From NCBI GenBank assembly GCA_009602725.1, contig WELB01000096.1:493479-537500 (forward strand): a DNA stretch of 44,022 bases. Direction: 5' to 3'. Origin of the DNA: Spirogloea muscicola (Eukaryota; Streptophyta; Zygnematophyceae; Spirogloeales; Spirogloeaceae). The position numbers and the translations under genes were made by a program. Of this stretch, positions 28,606 through 36,776 are shown in pieces; the first letter of the stretch is position 1, and every line of letters starts with the position of its first letter. Under the pieces are notes generated by a model. The model saw only the letters and a program-made list of their open reading frames with translations. It did no database searches and was not told the DNA's origin.

Positions 28606-28830
28606 TCAGTAGTCACGAGTGAGGAGCCTCAAATCCGACAGACTAGCTGCCGGAAAACTATCCCCCTGACGAAAGCCGGAGGCTGCAGCGAGAGCACGGC
28701 CAGCACGCAGATGCAAGGCGTGGGCCATGGACTGCTGAAGGGAGACCGACAATCGCATACGATATACCTGAGCCCACGAGCCAGCGGCGTTGAAGTCAGC
28801 CGGCTCACCACGCCTGCGGGACACAGCGCG
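28606..28830 (-). repeat. Retroelement C-terminal tail (copy 2), open to its stop
   Basis: The minus strand reads WAQVYRMRLSVSLQQSMAHA, then LHLRAGRALAAASG, and ends SLSDLRLLTRDY before TGA. The GGGCTGG hairpin follows about 112 bases after the stop. It is a 5'-truncated copy with an intact end. Confidence 0.75.
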
Positions 28831-28859
28831 CCGCGCAAGCCTGGCCAGCAAGGTGAGCT

Positions 28860-29160
28860 GCCCGGCTATAGTTGCCCTGTCGCTTGCCCAGGTGATCCGC
28901 ATGCGGCTATCCATATCCTTCCAATGGTCCCAGGCTCAAGTAGTGCACTTGCGGGCAGGCTGTGCCGTGGCTGTTGCTTCTGGGTCTTGTCGGGGTGCCT
29001 CTTTTCCAGCTGCAGCTTACTCCGACATGCGCCTGCTGACTTGGGATTACTGAGCTCCCACTTCCTGTAGTCTCTTGCATAGCTGTGTGGCATTGGCGCC
29101 TTTTGGCCCTTCGTTTGGACCTTGTTCATTCCTTTTGGGCTGGCCTCTCACACAGCCACT
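28860..29160 (+). repeat. Retroelement C-terminal tail (copy 3) with 3' UTR hairpin
   Basis: The frame reads LAQVIRMRLSISFQWSQAQV and SDMRLLTWDY with stop TGA at 29,051-29,053. The UTR then contains GCATAGCTGTGTGG and TTGGACCTTGTTCATTC and reaches the GGGCTGG hairpin at 29,137, 84 bases past the stop. It is closely similar to the tail at 35,950-36,245. Both copies stand just upstream of a threonine aldolase 5' region. Confidence 0.75.
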
Positions 29161-29285
29161 GCTGTCAACTTGGAGAGCTGCTTTTAATATCAGCAGCCGC
29201 ATTCGTTTTTTCCTTTCTATTCACCAACCCCCGCCCCCTTCGGCATCGATTAGCAACGATTATGTATCGATGCATCGATTATGTA

Positions 29286-29335
29286 TTGACCCGTGGTTAC
29301 TGAGCGGGTCAATATGCAGAGGGTGATGTGCGTCA
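29286..29335 (+). repeat. Palindrome-linked repeat TGACCCG...CGGGTCA
   Basis: A 7-base inverted repeat (TGACCCG and CGGGTCA) encloses an 11-base loop, TGGTTACTGAG, and is followed by AGGGTGATGTGCGTC. The same unit is at 36,294-36,330, and on the other strand at 31,846-31,897 and 27,945-27,990, with a decayed copy near 383-435. Confidence 0.75.
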
Positions 29336-29767
29336 TTAGAGATTATTATGCGTCGATTTGCTGACGTCTTGGAGACTGATTTCCTGCTTTCTGCGCAGAC
29401 CTCGTAGTTCTCTGTGGGCCGGCCTCTCACTTATTTCTGGTGGCCAGCTCCTCCCACAGTTCCTTGGGCAGCTGCAAGTGGGCGCTGCCACAGCAGCTCG
29501 CTGTGCCGCCACTTCTGCTTCCTCACTGCAGCGGCCGCATCCCTCTGTGGAAAGCCAGCCGTTTGCCGCAGGCGGCGGGTGTCTGGACGAAGGCGAAAGC
29601 TGCGAGCAAGGAGCCCTGAGAGCGGCGCTGCCTCTCAACAGGAGAAGCTACAGCCATGGACGCAGCAACGATGGCGCTCAGCTTAGTGGAGACCAGGGCT
29701 TGAAGCTCAGATCTACTGTCTTGGGCTTTGCATCAGTCTCGTCTTCTTCACTGCTGCGAGCGCAACC

Positions 29768-30057
29768 ATGGAGCTCGACTACGTGGCAGCCGCTGAGAAC
29801 GGTGCCGCACACAAGGCCCGCAGTAGGTCCAGTGGCCACCGCCGGCCGCCCGGGCGTCCACCGCTGCCCGCGGACCGCATCGTGGACCTGCGCTCTGACA
29901 CCGTTACCAAGCCAACAGGTCACCATTACGCCCACCCACTGAGCTTCTCAGCAGCTGCCATCAATGTGATCTTGCAGCTGAGAGCGGAGGGTCTGAGGTC
30001 AGCTCAGCCGGTGCCTCGCTGCAGTGGCGATGAGGGAGGCCATGGCCGGCGCCGAGN
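29768..30057 (+). pseudogene. 5' fragment of a second L-threonine aldolase gene, cut at an N
   Basis: Exon 1 (29768-29918) and the start of exon 2 match the complete gene at 36,777, with about nine differences in 140 coding bases, most of them synonymous. [14 protein letters not shown] is intact, the exon 1 donor (ACAG/GT) is kept, and exon 2 begins [11 protein letters not shown], where the N at 30,057 ends the match. After it comes GC-rich text and then block B. The upstream 430 bp is also duplicated. It may be a real truncated copy or a full gene hidden by an assembly gap. Confidence 0.75.
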
Positions 30058-30663
30058 CGCCGCCGGCGACGGCGCCGGCGGCGGCCCGGGGTTTAAGAGG
30101 GGTGGCGGCGGCGGCGGCGGCGCCCGCGACCAGATGGATGGTGTAAGGATTGTGCTTTCCGGCCCCTTTGAGCTTTGTCCATTCATGTTTGGGCTGGGCT
30201 CTGATAGCCATCGCCCATGTTCAAGAGATCTTCAAGAGAGCTCTCGTCTTTCCGCGGGCCTGTGTACTACTTGACGACACGAAGCGATGCTTCACTTCGC
30301 ATGGGCACAGTATGATGGTAGCCAGCGTGCACTGGCCTTCCTCTGGCAGCCCCAAGCCAACCCCTTGGCCCTCCGAACGGGCCACCTCGCCTAGCTGCAG
30401 AGACGTGCACACACCATGGCGGCTCCTTCTTCACGCACTCCTCCAGTCTGTTTGCTCTCTAGCTGTCGTACAGTGGTCTACAAGCACAAGCACAGCGAAG
30501 CTGCTCGCACCGATCATTGGCCTCCTTGTTTCCAACCTCAGCCCCCTGGACCTTGTGGTGCCTCCTCGCCCAACATTGGTGGCCAGTCACTGCCTTTGCC
30601 ACCCCGGTGGAGCCACTCTCCTAGCCCTCTCCTCCTTCAAACACAATCTCCCTTCCCTCTACT

Positions 30664-30731
30664 CTTCTATTGTCCATTCTTTTTGGGCTGGCTTTGCCAG
30701 CCCTCTTCTCTATGAGCGAGCACTTCTATTG
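30664..30731 (+). mobile_element. About 50 bp hairpin mini-element with 9 bp target-site duplication
   Basis: The insert 30,673-30,722 has a perfect 7 bp stem (GGGCTGG 30,685-30,691, CCAGCCC 30,697-30,703) with loop CTTTG, followed by CTATGAGCGAGCA. CTTCTATTG flanks it on both sides (30,664-30,672 and 30,723-30,731). Block A has the empty site with a single CCTCTATTG at 26,797-26,805. Confidence 0.75.
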
Positions 30732-31995
30732 AGCTTGCATTTGTACCCCCACTGCCATCCTTCTGTAGGCTAGCCCTCTTATGTGTGTTTGACCGGGCAG
30801 GAGTGGGAGAGCTGGGGAATTGGTCTTGGTGGTCTTGAAGTCGGAGTACGTACATGCCGCTTCTTGAAGCCTACAATGGCCGTCCACAGCAAGGGTCACA
30901 GCTACATCTTGGAGTCTGCAGGTACACGTGACTGCTGGCAGCCAGCCCTTGGCACCATGCCTGCGGCAGTCGCCTTGCACCATTCGCAAGGGAAGTCACT
31001 TGCTGCCTTTTATCAGCATGCAAAGAACTTGCCGCCTGCACAACACTGTCATTGTTCTCCGCCGCGTGGCAACGACCGCTCAAAATGCGACTCGTTGCAG
31101 TGGGGGTCGAGCCACTCGCCGCCCATCGGCGCCTGCTGCTGCTTGCCCTCGTCGGCGACGTCGTCGACGCACGCCCATGAGCTCGCGCAGCATACCAATC
31201 TTGTCCTCCCGGCCCCGCCCTCTGTTGGGCGCTGCTTCCGGCCTCCCCTCAAGCCGCTGCTTCCGGCTCTTTGACTTGCCGGCGCCGAGACCTGCAAGCT
31301 GCTCCCCGCCGCCCTCGTGCTTGGAAAGGGGAGCTGGCCTCACGTCCTCGGATGGACGCGATTGCGCATCTACCGTGCGCAAGCTGGGCGCCTCGAAGCC
31401 CTCCGCGTCTTCTCCGTCGCGACCAGCCCGCAAGCAGCAAGCCTCGTGTCAGATGCTGTCGTCGATGGCAGCGCGAAGTCAGCCTGGCCGCTGCGGAAGT
31501 CTTTGCCAGAGCGAGGGCGCAGACACGGTGTGGGGCAACGGATGACCATGTCGCCCACCCCAGCTGTCGATTGCAGCCGCCGCCTTCATGCGTCACGGGG
31601 CCGCCGCCACGAGCAGTGCGGCGCGTCCCGTGATGCCGCCACCACGGCGCGCTGCTCCATCGCCTGGCTGCAGCGGCTGCTGCGAGGCGATGGCTCACCT
31701 AGCACTCTTTGTGGTCCTCACGGGAAATTTTCTTAGGGGAAATTTTCGTTCACTTAAAACCAACGAAGGCCAAAATGAGGAAATCTTGTGTATTTGACAC
31801 AAACGAAGGCCAAAATGGCTAAGTACAAAGGCAAGCACATCTAACGACGTACATCACCCACGGCAGATTGACCCGCTCAGTAATCACGGGTCAATGCATG
31901 AAGGTCGCTAATCGATGCCTGAAATCCAGATGGCAGATTCTGAAGCCCTTCTGCCACCAACTAACAAGCAACGGCGCTTCCACCAACTAGAGCTC

Positions 31996-32061
31996 GCCCA
32001 GCGAGAGAGCGCGGCCAGATTGACTGGTGGCTGGGAAAGTCCAGCCCAAAGGAATGCCCAG
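31996..32061 (-). mobile_element. About 54 bp hairpin mini-element, inverted, with short target duplication
   Basis: The insert 32,002-32,055 lies between two GCCCAG hexamers (31,996-32,001 and 32,056-32,061). Block A has a single GCCCAG at 28,082-28,087 in the same context. On the minus strand the insert reads CATTCCTTTGGGCTGGAC, then TTTCCCAGCC, and ends in the ACCAGTCAATCTGGCCGCGC tail shared with 28,307-28,326. Confidence 0.7.
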
Positions 32062-32095
32062 CTTTCTGGTGCAAAGCATTAGCCTGAGCACGCTG

Positions 32096-32640
32096 CAAAC
32101 AGGCGAAAGAGCACTTCCTTTGAACTGGAGAAGCTTCTTCTTTCTTTCCTCCTCCTGCTGCCTCTAACTGCCATTCCTTTGGCTGGCCTCTCACAACCAT
32201 TGCCTTAAAATGGAAGAGCTGTTTCCTTCCTTCTATTTTTGCCTTTCCAGTTTGTATGTGCTCACTCGTGGGTACCACAGTTGCCCCCTTTGAAAGAGCT
32301 TACTTCATCCTCAGCTTGTATTTTGTGCTGACTAGGAGCTATTGAGCACCCATTTGTGGTTGCCAACTTGCGTAGCTCGTGCATTATTGGCGGATTCGGG
32401 GCCCCTTCTGACCTTGTCCATTCTTTCCGGGCTGGCTTTTACAGCACTCGTCCCCTTCGGATGAGCTTCCTTTCACACCTGTCGTCCACGGGGCTTTCGG
32501 CAGTCGCTGGCTGGACCTCCTCCAGCAGCTTGCCCGGCAGGCCATCGATCGGCGGCCGGGACAGCCAGGGGTTCATATTTTTGGGCTGGCCTTTCCCAGC
32601 CCCCATTTTATAAGGGCGAGCAATTCTCTTCAACGCTGCC
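32096..32640. repeat. Nested retroelement 3'-end remnants and hairpins
   Basis: No gene is seen. Hairpin-type GGGCTGG or GGCTGG units are at about 32,172, 32,433 and 32,581; the last has a full stem, CCTTTC loop and a GGGCGAGCAATTCT tail. Text at 32,500-32,570 (AVAGWTSSSSLPGRP when translated) matches the segment upstream of the conserved tail in the relic at 34,157. Confidence 0.6.
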
Positions 32641-33055
32641 GGCTCGCTTGCGCAGAAAGTGGGGCTACATCAGCTTGCCCATCACGCCGTCGCTCGCCGC
32701 TTCCATGGGGAGCCGGTGGACTTTCCTGCAGCCGGGTCGCTCGCCCAGGTGTATCGCATGCGCCTGGCCGTCTCGCTGCAGAGGTCAATGGCCCGTGCAC
32801 TGCACCTGCGTGCCGGCCGAGCCCTCGCTGCTGCCTCTGGCTCTGGCCAGGGGACGTCCTTCCAGGAACATAGCCTCTCTGACCTGCGACTGCTTAGCAG
32901 GGGTTACTGAGAAGTTAGTAGCTGCTTTGTTTCTTCTTGTGTGCTTCTTTCTTAGTGCTTCGCCTTAGTGCTTCGCCTGGCCCCCTTCTTCTTGGGCTTC
33001 TTGTACTCTGCTCATTCTTTTTTGGGCTGGCTGTTCCAGCCCCTATCCTCAATGG
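32641..33055 (+). repeat. Retroelement C-terminal tail (copy 4) with 3' hairpin
   Basis: This is the longest intact tail on the plus strand. It reads LAQVYRMRLAVSLQRSMARA, LHLRAGRALAAASGSGQG and HSLSDLRLLSRGY with stop at 32,908-32,910. The hairpin GGGCTGG, CTGTT, CCAGCCC is at 33,024-33,042, 114 bases past the stop, followed by CTATCCTCAATGGGCGAGC. Confidence 0.78.
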
Positions 33056-33164
33056 GCGAGCTCTTTCTCTACATCAGACGAAGCCCTGTGCCAAGGGGGC
33101 CTAAAGCGCTTTTGGGCAGAAGGTGCCAAAACAAGAAACCACACAGCTAGACACGAGACGACGC

Positions 33165-33320
33165 AAATAAAGCTAGTACCCATGAGTGAGCAGCAGCAAG
33201 TCCGAGTAACTCGCAGCTGGGAAAGAAATTGCTCGCCCATAGAGTGAAGGGACTCCGCCTAGACCCAGATGCAGTAGCCATAGCGCGGCCTGCTCGCGAG
33301 TGGACTGTGTAACGATCCAG
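33165..33320 (-). repeat. Retroelement C-terminal tail (copy 5), decayed
   Basis: The minus strand reads YTVHSRAGRAMATASGSRR, then text derived from TATGGGCGAGCAATTTCTTT, then a frame-shifted version of the SDLLLLTRG end. It shares the internal GGGCGAGC segment with copy 8, so the two form a subfamily. Confidence 0.6.
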
Positions 33321-33539
33321 CCGTTTGGTCATGCCACATGCTATTAGCGTTACATGACGGCCAGCCGTTTGGCGGACAAGTGGCCCGCCAGGTGGCGGGC
33401 TGGCTTGCCGGGCAAGTGACCCGCCTAGGTGCGGGCCCCGCCCGCGCGCCGCAAGGCAGGCCATGGGGCGACCAGCTCACACCTCAGGAGGTGAATTCTT
33501 TTTGGGCTGGCTTTTCCCACACTCCAGCATTCCGCAGGC

Positions 33540-33711
33540 CTTAGTTGCATATTATAGAATGCGGCTCTCGCTTAGTTTGCAGCGCTCGCAAGCATTGGCT
33601 CTTCATCAACGTGCAGGGCGTGCTCTAAGTCAGGCCTCCGGCTTTCGTGGCGGCGCTCCAGCTCCCCAAGTTAGCTTGTCAGATTTGTTTGTGCTCACCC
33701 GTGGGTACTAA
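33540..33711 (+). repeat. Retroelement C-terminal tail (copy 6)
   Basis: The frame reads RMRLSLSLQRSQALALHQRA, GRALSQASGF and VSLSDLFVLTRGY before TAA. A GGGCTGG unit at about 33,503 precedes it. Confidence 0.7.
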
Positions 33712-34156
33712 TGTCATCTTAGGTACCTTAGATTAGGTCTCCGTATAATGTAGCATTGTTTAGTCTGCACTCGACTCTGCCTGAACAATGTATTGGCTTG
33801 AATTGGCCTCCCTTTCAATTCATGCGCCCCGCGCGCCTTCTCTCTCTCTTCAGGAGGGGGCGTGGCACAGGGAGAAGCACTACGAGACTTGGGCTGAGGC
33901 TTGACAGCAGCTCGGACCTGTGAAGCTCGAGAGCAGCCTTGCTGCTGCCTGCCGCCGCAGCCGCCGCCGCAGCCTGCTGCGGGGCTTGCCGCTGGGGGTC
34001 CGTGCCTGCGCCCCTTGGGGACAGCTGCTGGCTTGTGCCCAGGAGGTGGAGTCGCCGCCGGACGGCGGCGCCACAGGGCCTGTCTTCCGCTGCGCCTATG
34101 CGCTAGTGCTTCACTTGTGTAGTGGGTTCGCTCCTGAACCCCTACAGCCGAACTCA
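33712..34156. other. Repeat-island spacer with no recognised content
   Basis: About 445 bp. A GC-rich stretch with CTG/CCG runs occupies 33,930-34,080. The frames across it have no recognisable family content. Confidence 0.4.
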
Positions 34157-34830
34157 AGAAGGACGACTCACCCCAACTGCGTGTGTAGGGGCGAGGTTCT
34201 TACAGACTGCGTGAGCCAGGGACCGCTGGAACGAGACCGACAGGCGCATGCGGAAGACCTGCGCTAGCGAGCCGGCAGCATTGAAGCCGGGCAGCTCCCC
34301 TGGCTGACCAGGCCGCCATCGTTGGCCTGCCGGGCAAGCCGCTGGAGGAGGTCCGGCCAGCCACTGCCAAAAGCCCCGTGGACGGCGATCGCCAGTGCCG
34401 CGAGTCATCACCAGCAGGGGGATCGGCGTACTTACGCTCCTTGCCACGGGCCACCAGGCCGACCGCGTGCCCTGCAGTCGCCGCTGATCGGGTGGGGTTG
34501 GCGGAGTTGACGCAGTCGGCAGTCACCACATCCGCGATGATGCGGGGACCTCCTCCGGGCGGGATGACGACCAGGTCGGCGCGCCGGGTATGAGCTGACC
34601 ATCCACCCCCAGCTGGATGGGCATGATGGCAGGGTTCTCCACGGCCACCGTGTAGCCCGCCTTCAGGAACACTCCATACATGCTGTCCCTCAGGAGGTCG
34701 TGGGATCCGGTCCTCTCGCCCCCGCGAGCACAGCGGAGCATGTGTGCAGCCAGCTCCGCAGCGTCGGCGTGGTGGGCTCCGTACTCAATCGCAGGTCTTC
34801 CGCATGCAGCTGTCGGTCTCGTTCCAGCGC
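34157..34830 (-). pseudogene. Relic of retrotransposon restriction-like endonuclease domain plus C-terminal tail (copy 7)
   Basis: Reading the minus strand from about 34,800: HMLRCARGGE (Cys/His knuckle-like), SHDLLRD, KAGYTVAVENPAI, GQLIPG, then after a one-base frame change near 34,570 RRADLVVIPPGGG and IIADVVTADCVNSAN. Next come AGHAVGLVARGKERKYADP and, after another frame change near 34,400, PGFNAAGSLAQVFRMRLSVS. The spacing of D, E, D and D residues fits a PD-(D/E)XK fold, such as the restriction-like endonuclease of some non-LTR retrotransposons (R2, CRE, NeSL or Dualen types). No reverse transcriptase is seen upstream. It links the conserved tail peptide to that element type. Confidence 0.6.
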
Positions 34831-35075
34831 TCCCTGGCTCACGCAGTCCACTCGCGAGCAGGCCGCGCTCTTTCCTTTCCAGCCCCTCTTTTCTACGGGC
34901 GAGCAATTTCTTCTTTCCCAGCTGCGAGTCACTCGGACTTGCTGCTGCTCACTCGTGGTTACTAAGCTTCCATCTGCGTCGTCTTGCGTCTAGCTGTGTG
35001 GTTGTTCGTTTTAGCACCTTTCGGCTCTTTGAATCTTGTCCCATACTTTTTGGGCTGGCCTCTCCTAGCCCCTAT
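34785..35075 (+). repeat. Retroelement C-terminal tail (copy 8) with 3' hairpin, head to head with the relic
   Basis: The frame reads QVFRMQLSVSFQRSLAHAVH and SHSDLLLLTRGY with stop at 34,963-34,965. The GGGCTGG hairpin is at 35,052, 87 bases past the stop. A hairpin 3' half (CCAGCCCCTCTTTTCTACGG, then GCGAGCAATTTC) is embedded between RAGRAL and SDLLLL in frame. Its 5' end abuts the inverted relic. Confidence 0.7.
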
Positions 35076-35940
35076 TCTCGTTTTTGAGGAAACTTTCCTC
35101 TCCCTGTTTCCCTAGCCCCTCTTAGCCAAGGGGTTCTCTTTGTGATATGTGGCTCTTCCTAAGGGGGCCAGGGCTGTGAACAGCTAGCCCGAAAAGGTTG
35201 ACAAAGTTCTGAAGGGGCCAAAAGCTCATATTCAAAGCTTGGCCGGTAGATGTATCACTTACTTACCACGAGTGAGGAACCGCCTGTCAAATTTACTAGC
35301 AGCCGGAAACAATCCCCCTGACGAAAGCCAGAGGCTGCAGCTCCAGAAAGTGCACTATCGATTTTCCACACAATCTTCTGCCTCGGCTTGGCCTCCCTTT
35401 CTATGTGCACTGCTCACCTTCTTTGTTAGTCGATTTCTTGCCCCATTGGACCTTGTCCTTCTTGCTTGGGCTGGCCATTCCACAGTATTCGCTTGCCTTC
35501 GGCCTTCGCTTTTTGTAGCCGCTTTTGTCTGCACCAGCTTTTGCCTGAACATACAGCGATTGCAAGCTGTTTGTTGGAGGAGCCCCTTTCCTTTGAGTGA
35601 GCTGCGTCTTCTCCTTCCGCCTTGCACAAGAAGAAAGACTCTTCCAGTAGAGGGCGATGGCTGCGAATGCCAACCCCGAAACATTGTACATACAAGAGTT
35701 GAAGGGGCCAGAAAGTGCTAAAGAAAGGACGCTTCCAAGAGAGGGCAGTGGCTGTGAGAGAGAGGACAAAGCACAGCGCTGTGAGAGCACAGCGACTCAA
35801 GTGGCCACTGGGTGCTCAATATTGCCTGTTGAGCAGCCGCAGGCCAGAAACTAGTCCCCTTGCACAGCCATCGCCATGGACATTCTGCAGCGGCTTTCAC
35901 GGCAGGGACAAAGAAAGTGGCTCTCCCACACTCTCGTCGG
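35076..35940. repeat. Retroelement remnants including minus tail copy 9 and two hairpins
   Basis: The segment at about 35,250-35,345 matches the last part of copy 2 on the minus strand, with its own hairpin at 35,184-35,205. A plus-strand hairpin-like unit lies at about 35,468 after GGACCTTGTCC. The remaining frames show no family content. Confidence 0.55.
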
Positions 35941-35949
35941 CAGGGACAG

Positions 35950-36260
35950 CATGGTGAGCTGCCCGGCTTCAATTGCCCTGTCGCTTGCCCAGGTATGTCG
36001 TGTGCGGCTAACCATAATTTTCCAATGGTCCCAGGCTCACGTACTGCACTTGCGGGCAGGGCGTTTCGCGGCTGCTGCTTCTGAGTCTTGTCGGGGTGCC
36101 TCTTTTCCAGCTGCAAGTTTCTACGACATGCGCCTGCTGACTTGGGGTTACTAAGCTCCCATTCGCTGTAGTCTCTTGCATAGCTGTGTGGCATTGGCGC
36201 CTTTCGGCACTTCGGACCTTGTTCATTCTTTCTGGGCTGGCCATTCACAGCCCCCGCCCC
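35950..36260 (+). repeat. Retroelement C-terminal tail (copy 10) with 3' hairpin
   Basis: The frame reads LAQVCRVRLTIIFQWSQAHV and SFYDMRLLTWGY with stop at 36,152-36,154. The GGGCTGG hairpin is at 36,234, 79 bases past the stop. It is the partner of copy 3. Confidence 0.75.
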
Positions 36261-36339
36261 CTTTGGCATCCATTAGCGCCTTCACGTGTTGACCCGTGGT
36301 CACTGAGCGGGTCAATTTGCAGAGGGTGATGTGCGTCAT

Positions 36340-36776
36340 TGAAGGCTATTGAGCGCCAATCTGCTGACCTCTTGGAGACCAATCTCCTGCTAATTGACGC
36401 CATTCGGCCTCGTAGTTCCCTGTGGGCCGGCCCCTCACTCATTTCTGGTGACCAGCTCTTCCCCCTTCCTTGGGCAGCTGCAAGTGGCCGCAGCCACAGC
36501 AGCTCGCCGTGCCGCCACTTCTGCTGCCTCACTGCAGCGGCCGCGCATCGTCTGTGGAAAGCCAGCCGTCTGCCACAGGGCGGCGGGTGTCTGGACGAAG
36601 GCGAAAGCTGCGAGCAAGGAGCCCTGAGAGCCGGCGCTGCTTCTCATCAGGAGAAGCTACAGCCATGAATGCAGCAACGACAGCGCTGAGCTTAATGGAG
36701 ACCAGGGCTTGAAGCTCAGATTCACTGTCTTGGGCTTTGAATCAGTCTGCTTTTCTTCACTGCTGCGAGCGCAACC
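36340..36776 (+). promoter_or_regulatory. Threonine aldolase 5' region, duplicated at 29,338-29,767
   Basis: About 430 bp directly upstream of the threonine aldolase start matches the upstream region of the truncated copy, including an in-frame-looking upstream segment that ends in ATGAATGCAGCAACGACAG (ATGGACGCAGCAACGATGG in the other). It likely holds the promoter and 5' UTR. Confidence 0.5.

Larger units (their letters stand above)
30143..32095. repeat. 1.85 kb duplicated block, copy B, with two hairpin insertions
   Basis: This is the second copy of the block at 26,281-28,115. Relative to copy A it carries a 59 bp insertion at 30,673-30,731 and a 60 bp insertion at 32,002-32,061. Each contains a GGGCTGG hairpin and is flanked by an apparent target duplication. 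The minus-strand open frame seen in copy A is broken by a 4-base insertion near 31,168. The palindromic unit at 31,862-31,897 is in its simple form. Confidence 0.75.

Noticed and set aside
28500-36300. CRISPR array suggested by many short repeats
   Set aside because: The repeats are dispersed, on both strands and unevenly spaced, and the genome is eukaryotic with spliced genes.
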